Below, piece by piece: positions 16,261 through 24,787 of a stretch of 33,425 bases of DNA; within the stretch, counting starts at the first letter, position 1; the number at the start of each line of letters is the position of its first letter. The translations under genes were made by a program, and so were the position numbers. This DNA comes from Candidatus Thorarchaeota archaeon. Its GTDB lineage: Archaea; Asgardarchaeota; Thorarchaeia; Thorarchaeales; Thorarchaeaceae. Location of the stretch: NCBI GenBank assembly GCA_016840825.1, contig JAEORN010000026.1:1-33425 (forward strand). The letters run 5' to 3'. Under the pieces are notes generated by a model. That model was given only the letters and a program-made list of their open reading frames with translations. It did no database searches and was not told where the DNA came from.

Positions 16261-16695
16261 ATGGATATCCGCGTCTTTCAACCTAATGACATCAAGGATG
16301 TTATCCGTCTTGCTAATCTATTCGCATCATTCGATTCGGATGTAGATGAGGCGTTCTTCCAACCAGCATGGTCATTCCCTCAAGGCTGCTTGATAGCTGA
16401 GGTTGACGGAAAAGTTGCAGGATTCATCTTCGCATATTTGAGGGATGTTCCAGGGGATGTGATGGATAGATGGAATGCGACCAAAGTTGCGCAAATCGAA
16501 CTTCTGGCTGTGGACGCTTCATATCGGAATCGTGGAATTGGTAATGCCTTGTTGAGCCAAGCCCTAGATGTTCTCAAAAAAGAAGGTGTTGATCATATCC
16601 TACTCCATTGTCCTATTGAAGCAGTAGAAGCAAAGCATTTGTATGATAAGTTTGGTTTCGAAGTTCGAGCATATGCAATGAAGAAGAGAATCTAA
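16261..16695 (+). CDS. RimI-like GNAT acetyltransferase
   Basis: A 144-residue GNAT protein. Motif A 'VDASYRNRGIGNALLSQAL' gives the acetyl-CoA loop R-x-R-G-I-G, preceded by the 'AQIELLAV' strand and followed by 'VDHILLHCPIEAVEAKHLYDKFGFEVR', a typical motif B. Its compact size is like protein N-terminal acetyltransferases of the RimI/ArdI type. A GAGGAG at 16247-16252 lies about 8 bases before the ATG. The DUF1684 gene follows after a short gap and may be co-transcribed. Confidence 0.88.
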   Translation: MDIRVFQPNDIKDVIRLANLFASFDSDVDEAFFQPAWSFPQGCLIAEVDGKVAGFIFAYLRDVPGDVMDRWNATKVAQIELLAVDASYRNRGIGNALLSQALDVLKKEGVDHILLHCPIEAVEAKHLYDKFGFEVRAYAMKKRI

Positions 16696-16713
16696 GCTAA
16701 TCTCATCAATTAA

Positions 16714-17274
16714 ATGGAATGCAACTCCATGTTAGTTATGTCTTATGAAGAAGAAATCAAAGTTTGGAGAGGAAATCGAGAAAGGAACTTACGCGATGGT
16801 ATAACTATCGGAGATATGTTGTGGTCCCCAGTTCCAGAGTCTGAACGTGAAAATCTCAAGCTACACTTCTTTCCAATCAATACTGAGTTTAGATTCACTG
16901 CCAAGCTAACTCTCTTGGAAACCCAGAGGGAAAGAATTCTCTCAAAACCGGATGGCGGAGCGACAGATCCGTTCCTTGAGGTAGGTCATGTAGAATTCGT
17001 ATACAATAACGACAACATTCGTCTGTTCGTAGTCTTTGACAAGCAAACAAATGGATATTATCTAGGTTTCAAGGACTTTACCTGTGGCAAGGAAAGCTAT
17101 TCCAACGGACGTTTACTGCTTATAGAGGATTCAAATCGAGAAACCATCACTTTGGACTTCAATAAGGCGTTCAATTTTGCCTGTGCATATGATGTCTCAT
17201 CTCCCTGCCCATTGATACCTGAAGAGAATTGGTTGAAGTTTCCTATCAGAGCTGGAGAGATGAAATACCATTGA
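16714..17274 (+). CDS. DUF1684 protein
   Basis: A 186-residue protein of the DUF1684 family, whose function is unknown. The signature lies at the C-terminus: 'LDFNKAFNFACAYDVSSPCP' followed by a 'P-E-E-N-W' element and 'PIRAGEMKY', matching the family's F-N-P-x-C-A-Y and C-P-x-P-x-x-N-x-L...I-x-x-G-E pattern. The N-terminus 'YEEEIKVWRGNRERNLRDG' also fits the family start. It has no membrane segment. Start could be the ATG at 16714 or 16738 (codon 9); the latter is closer to homologues. It lies 19 bases behind the RimI-like gene. Confidence 0.85.
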   Translation: MECNSMLVMSYEEEIKVWRGNRERNLRDGITIGDMLWSPVPESERENLKLHFFPINTEFRFTAKLTLLETQRERILSKPDGGATDPFLEVGHVEFVYNNDNIRLFVVFDKQTNGYYLGFKDFTCGKESYSNGRLLLIEDSNRETITLDFNKAFNFACAYDVSSPCPLIPEENWLKFPIRAGEMKYH

Positions 17275-17428
17275 TCTTCCTTTGGTCTATCAGTTTCACT
17301 ACAACCAGATAAGGTTCGACCAGATAATTCAAGCTTATAGAAATTCATTTAGGAATTGAAGTACAAGGATACGACAAGCGGGATCAGCTTACGATGCTAT
17401 CTGTGATGAATCACTTGGGGTGAGGTAG

Positions 17429-17944
17429 ATGCAGCTTGAGCCTTTGCAAGCATTGACTGTTGTTGTTTTTTTCCTATTAGTCTTAGTACTAGTACATATG
17501 ACGGTTACCGGATGGCCTGAGTCATTGGGATCCAATAAACTAGCTAATTCATACTATCTTACTTTACTGGGATTGTTCTCAACATTAGGAAATTTACTTC
17601 TCCTGATTCTCGATCCTTTGGGTTCATGGCTGTATTTTTCAAGCCTTCTTCTATCTGTTGTCGTCTTAGGACTCTCATTTCCTAGTTACCTCACATTCAG
17701 GAAGACAGAAAATATGGCCAAGTTTCATCAGGATACCGACTTGTCGTATGTCTTGAAGAGGTCTATTCTGAATGCATTTGCAGTGTCTTTTACTTCAATT
17801 ATCTGCCTAATCGCCTTCACTTGGAATGGTGAGTTTCAGAATGAATCTCTTCTCTTTGTACTCGTGTTGACTCTTGCTATGATACTGATAACACACAATG
17901 TTTCCACGATTTTCTACTTGTACAGACATAAGTCTGGAGAATAA
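17429..17944 (+). CDS. hypothetical 5-TM membrane protein
   Basis: A 171-residue integral membrane protein with about five hydrophobic helices (VVVFFLLVLVLVHMTV; LTLLGLFSTLGNLLLLIL; LYFSSLLLSVVVLGLSF; ILNAFAVSFTSIICLIAF; LLFVLVLTLAMILI) and short hydrophilic loops. No family recognised. The ATG follows 'GGGGTGAGGTAG', which contains a GAGG at 17421-17424. It stands alone in its neighbourhood, with 131 bases to the next, convergent gene. Confidence 0.65.
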   Translation: MQLEPLQALTVVVFFLLVLVLVHMTVTGWPESLGSNKLANSYYLTLLGLFSTLGNLLLLILDPLGSWLYFSSLLLSVVVLGLSFPSYLTFRKTENMAKFHQDTDLSYVLKRSILNAFAVSFTSIICLIAFTWNGEFQNESLLFVLVLTLAMILITHNVSTIFYLYRHKSGE

Positions 17945-18074
17945 TCCGGTATCATAATCTTATAGTGTTAGGACCAATCTTCTGGATTTCCTCGAAGACC
18001 TTATCGCCTTATGCATATGATTTGAAGATTGATAAGTACGAAGGACATGAACTTGGACTGGCTTTATGATACAT

Positions 18075-18728
18075 CTATCCCAATGGAAGTTCCTTTTTTC
18101 GCAGCATATTCAAATTCTGTACCTTGAGCCACTTTGTTATCGTATATGACAATATGAGGGCAGCTGGAATGAGAACCAAGCTGAAAATCGTCGAGAGCAA
18201 TGAATAGGCAATTATGTAGAATACATTCCAGTTTAGGATTAGATTATAATATACAACGGTTGGAATAAGGCGCCCAAAAACACCCCAACTTCCTCCAATG
18301 ACCATTGCCAAGGCGTAACCTCTATTCCTAAGAAGAGAGGTAAACATACATCCGAGTCCCCATACACTTACTGCCAGAACCACATTTAGCAACAACTCAC
18401 CCCCTGATCCGTATAGAAGATCCCACAGTATTTCACCAAGGATTGAACACGGAATGCAGATTGCTAAGACTGTCGAAGGACGAAATAGCACACTCATAGA
18501 GTAAAGAAAAATCGGTGCGAAGTAAAGATAGAGGACTGCCGTGATCCATGGAGTGGGGATATAGATTGGCATACGAAAGTATATCGAGAAAATCACACTA
18601 AGTGCAGAGAGGGCTATGACAATTATGTAGAATCTCATTTGATTAGATACCAATCTAGGATTCACTATGTTCTTTCTCTCTTCCAGCTTCTGTTCAAGTT
18701 CACTATCCTTTGAATATTCATCCCTCAA
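18075..18728 (-). CDS. 6-TM membrane protein, S-component-like
   Basis: A 217-residue membrane protein with a charged N-terminus (~30 residues, KDSELEQKLEERKN) and about six helices. The layout, with a short first helix pair, Gly-rich late helices and 'WGLGCMFTSLLRNRGYALAMVIGGSWG', resembles ECF-transporter substrate-binding (S) components, but no ligand signature is clear. It starts at a TTG (18726-18728) that overlaps the TGA of the upstream Ntn-hydrolase gene, with GGAGG about 8 bases before, so translation is coupled. It is therefore likely to work with that hydrolase. Confidence 0.7.
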   Translation of the reverse strand: MRDEYSKDSELEQKLEERKNIVNPRLVSNQMRFYIIVIALSALSVIFSIYFRMPIYIPTPWITAVLYLYFAPIFLYSMSVLFRPSTVLAICIPCSILGEILWDLLYGSGGELLLNVVLAVSVWGLGCMFTSLLRNRGYALAMVIGGSWGVFGRLIPTVVYYNLILNWNVFYIIAYSLLSTIFSLVLIPAALILSYTITKWLKVQNLNMLRKKELPLG

Positions 18729-19687
18729 ATCCGCTCCCTCCTAATCCATATAGATACTATCATAGCAGTACAGATGATGATACTCCCTCCTACAATCACC
18801 CCAATTGCATCCGTTGGTGAGTCATGAGGTGAAATCTCTCCATCCTGTTGAGATACTAAGCGTTCAATATCATAGGAATGCTCTCCAGCAGATAGTTCCT
18901 CTGTCACATTAAGTTGAGCAGCGCGCTCGAAATCCCCACGAGAATATAGATACAGAAGATTATGTTGAAGGTCCGCTATGTACGAATACATCGTTGAGGA
19001 CATCGATACAGCTTCGAGAATACCTTCACAATAGTCAAGACTCAGCTCATCCATCTCGTTAAGCATGTTCGTGGTGGCCGCATATCGCCCGCTACTTGTA
19101 TGGCTACCATCGTTTTGTGCTAGATTGAAATTAGTGGTGACAAGATAGTCTTCGGTCTTGTTCGTCATCCAGAGTCTTCCTTCCTCATTCAATCCGATTG
19201 CAACTGCATCACCAAGCCTATCTGCAATATGTGCCTGCTGCCAATGCAAAATAAGTAAGTCATACGATCGAACCCATTGTTTAGCCTCCTCGACAGTTGC
19301 GCATACTCTTAGTAGATCAAGAAAATAAGATCCTTCATAATCCGGTCTTTCGGAATCAAGTAGAATATCCGTTTCCTCCACCATGGTCATATCAAGGCAG
19401 AGTCCTTGATCGTTCAATGCCCCCACAGGAACGAACCCATCTCGGTAGATTGCATATCCGAAAAGCACCAAACCGAAAGTTTCAGTTGTTCCAGGCGAGA
19501 ACAACACTCGTCCATGCCGAAGACCCTCATCCTCATTATTACAAAAGAGGACCATCTCATCTCGTGAAATTGAAAAGATAGTGCATGAATTTAGAGAGTG
19601 ATTGTTGAAAATCTGTATGATGCACGGAACTATGAATAGTGATTGGATTATGAGAATCGCAGCTATTTTCCTACCAGAGAGTGACAT
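18725..19687 (-). CDS. membrane-anchored Ntn hydrolase (choloylglycine hydrolase/AAT-like)
   Basis: A protein of about 320 residues, start chosen at the ATG at 19687 (upstream TTG at 19702). An N-terminal hydrophobic helix precedes 'NSCTIFSIS', in which Cys35 (numbered from that ATG) is the candidate N-terminal nucleophile released when the leader is cut. The family blocks are present: 'LFCNNEDEG' (binding loop), 'ALNDQGLCLDMTMV', 'LVTTNFN' and 'TSSGRYAAT'. These match the linear amide C-N hydrolases (penicillin V acylase, bile-salt hydrolase, acyl-CoA:6-APA acyltransferase). A single helix near the C-terminus followed by Arg-rich RRERI anchors it. The fold probably faces outside. Substrate, perhaps an N-acyl amide, is unknown. 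Confidence 0.82.
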   Translation of the reverse strand: MSLSGRKIAAILIIQSLFIVPCIIQIFNNHSLNSCTIFSISRDEMVLFCNNEDEGLRHGRVLFSPGTTETFGLVLFGYAIYRDGFVPVGALNDQGLCLDMTMVEETDILLDSERPDYEGSYFLDLLRVCATVEEAKQWVRSYDLLILHWQQAHIADRLGDAVAIGLNEEGRLWMTNKTEDYLVTTNFNLAQNDGSHTSSGRYAATTNMLNEMDELSLDYCEGILEAVSMSSTMYSYIADLQHNLLYLYSRGDFERAAQLNVTEELSAGEHSYDIERLVSQQDGEISPHDSPTDAIGVIVGGSIIICTAMIVSIWIRRERI

Positions 19688-19789
19688 ATTCGGCACATTC
19701 AAACCCCTTGGAAGGGATTGGCCTAGAACAATAAAGATAGTATGCTCAACGCCATTTTAGCATCTTATATTGATGCTCCTCAAAGCAAT

Positions 19790-19939
19790 CTAAACAAACT
19801 CGAATCCACAGATCATCATCTCTATTCTCTTGCTAGCAATCTCTCCGTGCTTGATTGGGAGGATCTTTCCACAAAGATTGCACCTGTATATCGCTTCAAT
19901 ACGAAACCGAACTATTAGTTTGCTATTTACTTTATTCAC
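19790..19939 (-). CDS. possible 49-aa CxxC small protein
   Basis: A GTG-started frame in the gap upstream of the Ntn-hydrolase gene encodes about 49 residues with a single C-N-L-C-G-K-I pair and a third Cys near the end (MMICGFEF). It is like half a zinc ribbon. It could be a small metal protein or part of a decayed gene; it is not well supported. The frame is closed upstream by a TAG. Confidence 0.25.
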   Translation of the reverse strand: MNKVNSKLIVRFRIEAIYRCNLCGKILPIKHGEIASKRIEMMICGFEFV

Positions 19940-19984
19940 AGAATAATACGGATACTGCTCATTCTTGTACTACTACCAACCATA

Positions 19985-20080
19985 CTATAATCGAATAGGA
20001 TTTGGACCTATTTTCCGAATCTCCTCAGCGAACCTGTTTGCTTCAGCTGCGAAATCCATTGCATCATATGACTTGATCAT
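19985..20080 (-). pseudogene. mvhD C-terminal remnant
   Basis: Directly behind the YbaK gene's stop, a frame ends '...FAAEANRFAEEIRKIGPNPIRL' and a TAG. The last ~22 residues match the C-terminus of both MvhD copies further right (…FATEINKFAEEIRKIGPNPIRL). Upstream in the same frame the match fades (KLWMIKSYDAMD). Only the tail of the gene is left; the N-terminal three quarters, including all Fe-S ligands, is missing. It shows that MvhD-type sequence was present a third time in this stretch. Confidence 0.75.
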
Positions 20081-20099
20081 CCACAGTTTGGGAGAGGGA

Positions 20100-20561
20100 T
20101 TAGCCCCGTATTCTGAGCACCTGCCCATCGGTAGCCTTGAGAATCTCTTCTGGACTTATCCTCAGCAAATGACGTTCAGTACCTCCTCCACCAACAACCT
20201 CGGTCATCTCCATGACTCTATTATCAATCAAAACATGTGCTTTTCGTATTGATACTGGGGGAGTCCCTCCAACTTCATATTCCGTCAGTTTCAATGCCTG
20301 TTCAGGTGTGGCAAGCGGTGGAGGCTCAATTCCTAAAGCTTTGCCAATTCTTGTTGAACTAGCTCTGTCAGTTCCTCTTACTATGGCAAGAATAGCCTCT
20401 TCCTCTGAAACGACAAAGACCATGGTCTTGATGAAACTATCGGGAGGTAGGCCTAACTGATTAGAAGCTTCAGCTACAGAGTGTACTCGCCCCTTCATAT
20501 CTAATATCTCGGCTTTGACACCAGTATCATCAAGATACTTCTGAAGATCGACATTATCCAT
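20100..20561 (-). CDS. YbaK/prolyl-tRNA-editing domain protein
   Basis: A 153-residue aminoacyl-tRNA deacylase of the YbaK/ProXp type, which hydrolyses mischarged tRNA (Cys- or Ala-tRNA(Pro) in studied members). Blocks: 'HSVAEASNQLGLPPDSFIKTMVF' with the conserved Lys, 'LAIVRGTDRASSTRIGKALG', 'EVGGTPPVSIRK' (the G-G-x-x-P-v substrate loop) and 'EVVGGGGTERHLL'. The frame opens at 20609, but the ATG at 20561 fits the fold start. It sits 74 bases behind the truncated mvhD and overlaps nothing. Confidence 0.9.
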   Translation of the reverse strand: MDNVDLQKYLDDTGVKAEILDMKGRVHSVAEASNQLGLPPDSFIKTMVFVVSEEEAILAIVRGTDRASSTRIGKALGIEPPPLATPEQALKLTEYEVGGTPPVSIRKAHVLIDNRVMEMTEVVGGGGTERHLLRISPEEILKATDGQVLRIRG

Positions 20562-20635
20562 ATTGAACCACATCCAGGTTCTTGGGCAGAATCGAATCTC
20601 AAGAACCAAAAGCCCAACAATCTACAGATATGGTA

Positions 20636-20998
20636 TCAAAGTCTTATAGGATTTGGTCCAATCTTCCGGATCTCCTCTGCGAACTTGTTGATCTCTGTGG
20701 CGAACTTGTCACCTTCAGCAGCGGAAACGAAGACCATCTTGACCCTGTCCTTGTTCATCCCCATCTGGTCTACTAACTCTCGTGCGAACCTGACTCTTCG
20801 TTCTGCCCCCAAGTTGCCTGTCTTGAATGCGCAGTCACCAGGGTGGCATCCCACGACCAGTACTCCATCAGCCCCCTCTTGCAGCGCCTTCAGGATGAAG
20901 TTGATGTCCAATCGAGCGGTACATGGCATGCGAATGATACGCGAGCTCACGTCATACTGCAACTTCATGGTTCCCGCGAGGTCGGACGCTGCGTACAT
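20636..20998 (-). CDS. N-truncated MvhD paralogue
   Basis: A 120-residue version of hydrogenase subunit D. It starts at the Met that is residue 17 of the full copy; its first 16 residues, with the G-C-x-x-C pair, are replaced by unrelated sequence containing an in-frame TAG. The remaining Cys motifs (MPCTAR, GCHPGDC) are kept. Over the shared part I count about 53 base differences but only 5 amino-acid differences from the 22296-22706 copy, so most changes are silent, and the copy must have been under selection. Loss of two Fe-S ligands would prevent normal cluster assembly. It could be a recent pseudogene. No clear ribosome site precedes the ATG. Confidence 0.85.
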   Translation of the reverse strand: MYAASDLAGTMKLQYDVSSRIIRMPCTARLDINFILKALQEGADGVLVVGCHPGDCAFKTGNLGAERRVRFARELVDQMGMNKDRVKMVFVSAAEGDKFATEINKFAEEIRKIGPNPIRL

Positions 20999-21041
20999 GT
21001 ATGTTTTGTGCTACGAAACCAGTGAGTACTAATGCAGGGTA

Positions 21042-22187
21042 CTAGGGCTGCCTTTTCCTAAGCATAAAATAGCCTAGAACAATGACAGCGAAGACAGACA
21101 TTCCAAGTACTGCAATGGTGACATATGGAGAGATTGAATCTGTATTGGTGACTGGCTGGGCATCAGCTGAGATTCTGGGATGAACATCTTGGATGCCCGC
21201 AGAGCCAGCGATGTTGTATGGCGAGTCGCCTATGAGGTCCCCATTAGCATCCGTGCCATTATAGTTGGAGTAGTAGTTGTAGTCGAAGGTATTGTTCTCA
21301 CTGTTACAGTAGGCATTCACAGTGTGATTTATCAGGTTGTTCCAGTCGATGATGTTCCCTGATGCAGCCTCATCAACACGGATTCCATAGTTCGATATCT
21401 CTCCTCCGATTATCGCGTTCTTATGGACTGAGTTGTTCACGGTATGTACACCATAGATGGCTATACCAACATATCTGCTGTTCTCTATGCGATTTTGGGA
21501 GATAAGGGAGTCCCTGAGCCCGTGAAATATGATGCTGATATTACAGTCTGAGAGGACGTTGAAGGAGATGTCAAAGTCATCACTTGTATCAACAGATAAT
21601 TCTCCCTCTGTTATTACATTTGAAGTCACACTGCATGACGAAACCTCGGTGGCGGAGAGTATCCCATGTAAAGTGTTGTTGCTAACCGTAATGTTAGAGT
21701 CTTTGTAGAGGCCTATCATCTGACGGTCGATAAAGGTGTTCTCTGCGATGGAGAAGTTATTTCCGCCATAAATTGCAAGCCCCCTTTCTGAATGAATGAA
21801 TGTATTATTTGTGATAATTATGTTTGAGGAGTCTTGTACCTGTATCGCAAAGCCGCTTATGGCATCGAACACACAATTCTGTATCACGACATGATGAGTG
21901 ATATTCTCCAGATAAATTGCGGAATTATAATATGTATTTGTACTATTGATGAATAGGTCCTGAATGAGATACGGACTGTCTTTTGAACCATCGCCCTCGA
22001 AAATATCCCAACCAACATCATCGTTACCACGCAGGACTATAGGCTCTGATGCAGAGGTGATGACTACATTTGTTTCAACCTGTTGGCTTTGGGAATCAAG
22101 GACGCCAGTAGTCAAAGGCATTGAAAGAAACAGGGCAAGTACAACTGTCCACAGAGAAATATAATCCCTCTTCAACTCTCCACACAC
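21042..22187 (-). CDS. secreted parallel beta-helix (NosD-like) protein
   Basis: A 381-residue surface protein. It has an N-terminal signal helix (LWTVVLALFLSMPLTTGVLD), a short 'PIVLRGNDDVGWDIF' and 'GSKDSPYLIQDL' lead typical of NosD-like periplasmic Cu-binding/right-handed beta-helix proteins, then repeated ~22-residue turns with patterns such as 'NNTF..SERGLAIYG', 'NNFSIAENTFI', 'SNITVSNNTL', and a C-terminal block 'NIIDWNNLINHTVNAYC...DYNYYSNYNGTDANGDLIGDSPY'. A transmembrane helix and RKRQP end anchor it. The start is GTG. It lies between the two larger mvhD copies. Confidence 0.85.
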   Translation of the reverse strand: MCGELKRDYISLWTVVLALFLSMPLTTGVLDSQSQQVETNVVITSASEPIVLRGNDDVGWDIFEGDGSKDSPYLIQDLFINSTNTYYNSAIYLENITHHVVIQNCVFDAISGFAIQVQDSSNIIITNNTFIHSERGLAIYGGNNFSIAENTFIDRQMIGLYKDSNITVSNNTLHGILSATEVSSCSVTSNVITEGELSVDTSDDFDISFNVLSDCNISIIFHGLRDSLISQNRIENSRYVGIAIYGVHTVNNSVHKNAIIGGEISNYGIRVDEAASGNIIDWNNLINHTVNAYCNSENNTFDYNYYSNYNGTDANGDLIGDSPYNIAGSAGIQDVHPRISADAQPVTNTDSISPYVTIAVLGMSVFAVIVLGYFMLRKRQP

Positions 22188-22295
22188 CTAAACCTAGAGT
22201 ATATTGCCGCTCAAGTGACAGGCAAATCTCGTAATAACCATATACTAATCTAAAACGGGCATTTCAACAATGGTGTCAACCAAAAGATCACAATA

Positions 22296-22706
22296 CTAGA
22301 GTCGAATAGGGTTTGGTCCTATCTTCCTAATCTCGTCTGCGAACTTGTTGACCTCTGTAGCGAACTTGTCGCCCTCTGCTGCTGACACGAACACCATCTT
22401 GACCCGGTCCTTGTTCATGCCCATCTGCTCGACAAGCGAGCGTGCGAACCTCACCCTTCTTTCAGCCCCCAGGTTCCCAGTCTTGAACGCGCAGTCGCCT
22501 GGGTGACATCCCACAACCAATACCCCATCTGCCCCCTCTTGCAGTGCCTTCAGGATGAAATTGATGTCCAATCGGGCGGTACATGGCATGAGAATGATTC
22601 TCGAACTGACGTCGTACTGCAACTTCATGGTCCCTGCGAGGTCGGAGGCTGCGTACATGCACTGCATGCATCCAAACACGATGATGTTCATGTCTTTTGG
22701 GGGCAT
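22296..22706 (-). CDS. mvhD: F420-non-reducing hydrogenase iron-sulfur subunit D
   Basis: A 136-residue MvhD. In methanogens MvhD passes electrons between the MvhAG hydrogenase and HdrA of heterodisulfide reductase and holds a [2Fe-2S] cluster. The Cys set is complete: G-C-M-Q-C near residue 13-16, MPCTAR, and GCHPGDC; the usual 'FKTGNLGAERRVRF' and C-terminal 'GPNP' follow. No mvhA, mvhG or hdr gene is present in this window, so this subunit is an orphan that must pair with proteins made elsewhere. It sits 141 bases downstream of the SBBP surface protein gene. Confidence 0.94.
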   Translation of the reverse strand: MPPKDMNIIVFGCMQCMYAASDLAGTMKLQYDVSSRIILMPCTARLDINFILKALQEGADGVLVVGCHPGDCAFKTGNLGAERRVRFARSLVEQMGMNKDRVKMVFVSAAEGDKFATEVNKFADEIRKIGPNPIRL

Positions 22707-22847
22707 TTGACTTTCATCACCCTTAGTAGTATAACCTCGCAGTGACTCAGTCCTACATATAATCTTTCACGTAGAGTGATGTCTTCGGCTGCATGCACCA
22801 ATCTATCTAGGTCTTGGAAGAGGGTGAGTGAACCTTCTCCATAACCT

Positions 22848-24683
22848 TCATAGTGATGGCATCGAGCGATTCGATTGAAAGCCTTTCCTTAGTAGTAGAA
22901 GGACCACAATCACCGAAGCGCTGATCACAGCTGAAGCAATTAGCAAGTACTCCCAGATTATCGTATCTGGCAGAAATCCGATTTGGTCACTGTCGACCAC
23001 GAGCGGATTTGTCCAGAACCTGTATTCATCTCGATTTATGATGCCATCTCCATCCAAGTCAGTCGTTGCATCTGAAGGATCTGAAGGGTCAAGACCAAAG
23101 GCCAGCTCCCATTCATCAGCAATCTCATCAGAATCATCGTCGCTCAGGTTCGTGATACGCATCAGAAATCCATCATAGTTCCCGTTGAGGTTTCTGGAGA
23201 TAGCTGAAGGACTGGTTATGTAGTCAATCGAATCAGTTCTACCTCCAATATACAACAATCCATTGTTGTCAATTGCAAGTGCGTTGGCAAACTCTCTACC
23301 GTTGCCACCGATTTGACTGGAATACATGAGTTGAACCCCTGCAGCATCAATCTCACAAATGAAACACTCGAACGTACCTGAGTATATTTTATCAAATGCC
23401 CCTGATGTAGTTGGTACTGAGCCCTCGCGTGAGAATCCTAGAATGCGAATGTTCCCATCGCTCACATCGATTTGTTTTGGATAATCTTCTCCTGAACCTC
23501 CGAACAATGTAGAGAACAACAGGTGTCCTGTACTATCTAACTTGAACACAACAGCATCATCAGTCCACTCACTATTGAAATCATTCTCTACCAGTAACGG
23601 AAAATCAGAGTAGTTCTTTTTCTCCGGAGGAGGTTGGTGACTACCTCCAGAACCTGGTACAAAACCCGGTCCACTGGTGCCCGTAACACACACGGCTCCA
23701 TCAGATAATAGATCAAGGTCATATGCGAAATCATGACCAGAACCTCCGACTCTTGTACTAAAAAGAATTCCATTTCCAGTCGAGTTCAACTTGAGAATAA
23801 TGAAATCATATCCTCCAGTTTCCTCGCCTTGATATAACAAGTCAGTGACAGGTGCAAGTGCAGATGATATGGTACCAGTCACATAGGCATTGCCATCATT
23901 ATCTACATCTATTGCTCCGGGATAATCGATTGAAGAAGACCCGTAGTAGGTTGAATAAAGTAAATCCTTGCCGTCATCACTTAGTTTGCAGATAAATAAA
24001 TCATCATGAGTATATTGACTACCAGCATTGAATTCAGAAAAAAGAGCATTAACTAGTGGAAAATCAGCAGAGTTGGTCTTTCCTGTAAGATAGACACATC
24101 CCATGGAATCCACCGACATTCCTGAGGGGCTCTCAAACTCGCTCCCTCCAACTGCAGTTGAGTACACAATTGAGCTTCCATTAGGATTTAGTTTCATGAC
24201 GAAACAGTCGATATTTCCGTTTAGTGTAGAATCATATCCATCAAAAAGAGGGAAATCCGGGGATTCAGTCCATCCAGCGATGTAGATGTACCCATCACCA
24301 TCAATATGGATTGACGAAGAAGAATCTCTGCTATCACCGCCGATCAATGTCGAGTACAAAATAACTCCCTCTGGAGAGAATTTCGTGATAAAACAGTCGC
24401 CACCCGATCCTGTATAGGTATCACGTATTGGATTGACTAGAGGAAAGTCACCACTATGGGTTTCGCCAGTTATGTAGATATTCCCAGAAGAGTCGACATC
24501 AACCGCGTTAATCTCATCATATTCACTTGTGCCAATGAGTGTAGAGTAGAATGGATTTGCAAGATCGACTGACTTTTCTGTTTGACTAGATACTTCTATC
24601 ACCAGTGAATAAGCATATACAGGTGCAAGGCAAAGTATGGTGATGATCATTGCTCCAGCAAATAGACGGATAGTATTCCTCAT
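22848..24683 (-). CDS. SBBP-repeat beta-propeller surface protein with C-terminal anchor
   Basis: A roughly 611-residue extracellular protein with an N-terminal signal (IRLFAGAMIITILCLAPVYA). The bulk consists of ~50-residue repeats of the SBBP type, each with 'STLIGG/YSTYYG...D' and 'V-D-x-x-G-N-x-Y-I/V-T-G-x-T-x-S-x-D-F-P' motifs; about 8-9 repeats are visible. A Ca-binding 'DLDGDGIINRDEYRFWTNP' (thrombospondin type-3/dockerin-like) linker precedes one C-terminal helix and a KGFQ tail. Such proteins sit on the archaeal surface and bind ligands or other cells. The frame opens at GTG 24695; the ATG at 24683 is preferred. Confidence 0.88.
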   Translation of the reverse strand: MRNTIRLFAGAMIITILCLAPVYAYSLVIEVSSQTEKSVDLANPFYSTLIGTSEYDEINAVDVDSSGNIYITGETHSGDFPLVNPIRDTYTGSGGDCFITKFSPEGVILYSTLIGGDSRDSSSSIHIDGDGYIYIAGWTESPDFPLFDGYDSTLNGNIDCFVMKLNPNGSSIVYSTAVGGSEFESPSGMSVDSMGCVYLTGKTNSADFPLVNALFSEFNAGSQYTHDDLFICKLSDDGKDLLYSTYYGSSSIDYPGAIDVDNDGNAYVTGTISSALAPVTDLLYQGEETGGYDFIILKLNSTGNGILFSTRVGGSGHDFAYDLDLLSDGAVCVTGTSGPGFVPGSGGSHQPPPEKKNYSDFPLLVENDFNSEWTDDAVVFKLDSTGHLLFSTLFGGSGEDYPKQIDVSDGNIRILGFSREGSVPTTSGAFDKIYSGTFECFICEIDAAGVQLMYSSQIGGNGREFANALAIDNNGLLYIGGRTDSIDYITSPSAISRNLNGNYDGFLMRITNLSDDDSDEIADEWELAFGLDPSDPSDATTDLDGDGIINRDEYRFWTNPLVVDSDQIGFLPDTIIWEYLLIASAVISASVIVVLLLLRKGFQSNRSMPSL

Positions 24684-24787
24684 TCCACTAACCACTGAAC
24701 TGGATGCTATATCCTAAGACATTAAGATTTGCATTTCTTTTCACATTGAATCCGAGATGTCGTGTTCCACATCTCTCACGACACTCG

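Noticed and set aside
22707..22847. Open minus-strand frame without a clear start (…LVHAAEDITLRERLYVGL…) between the SBBP gene and mvhD
   Set aside because: Looks protein-like but has only TTG/GTG starts, overlaps both neighbours and matches nothing I know.
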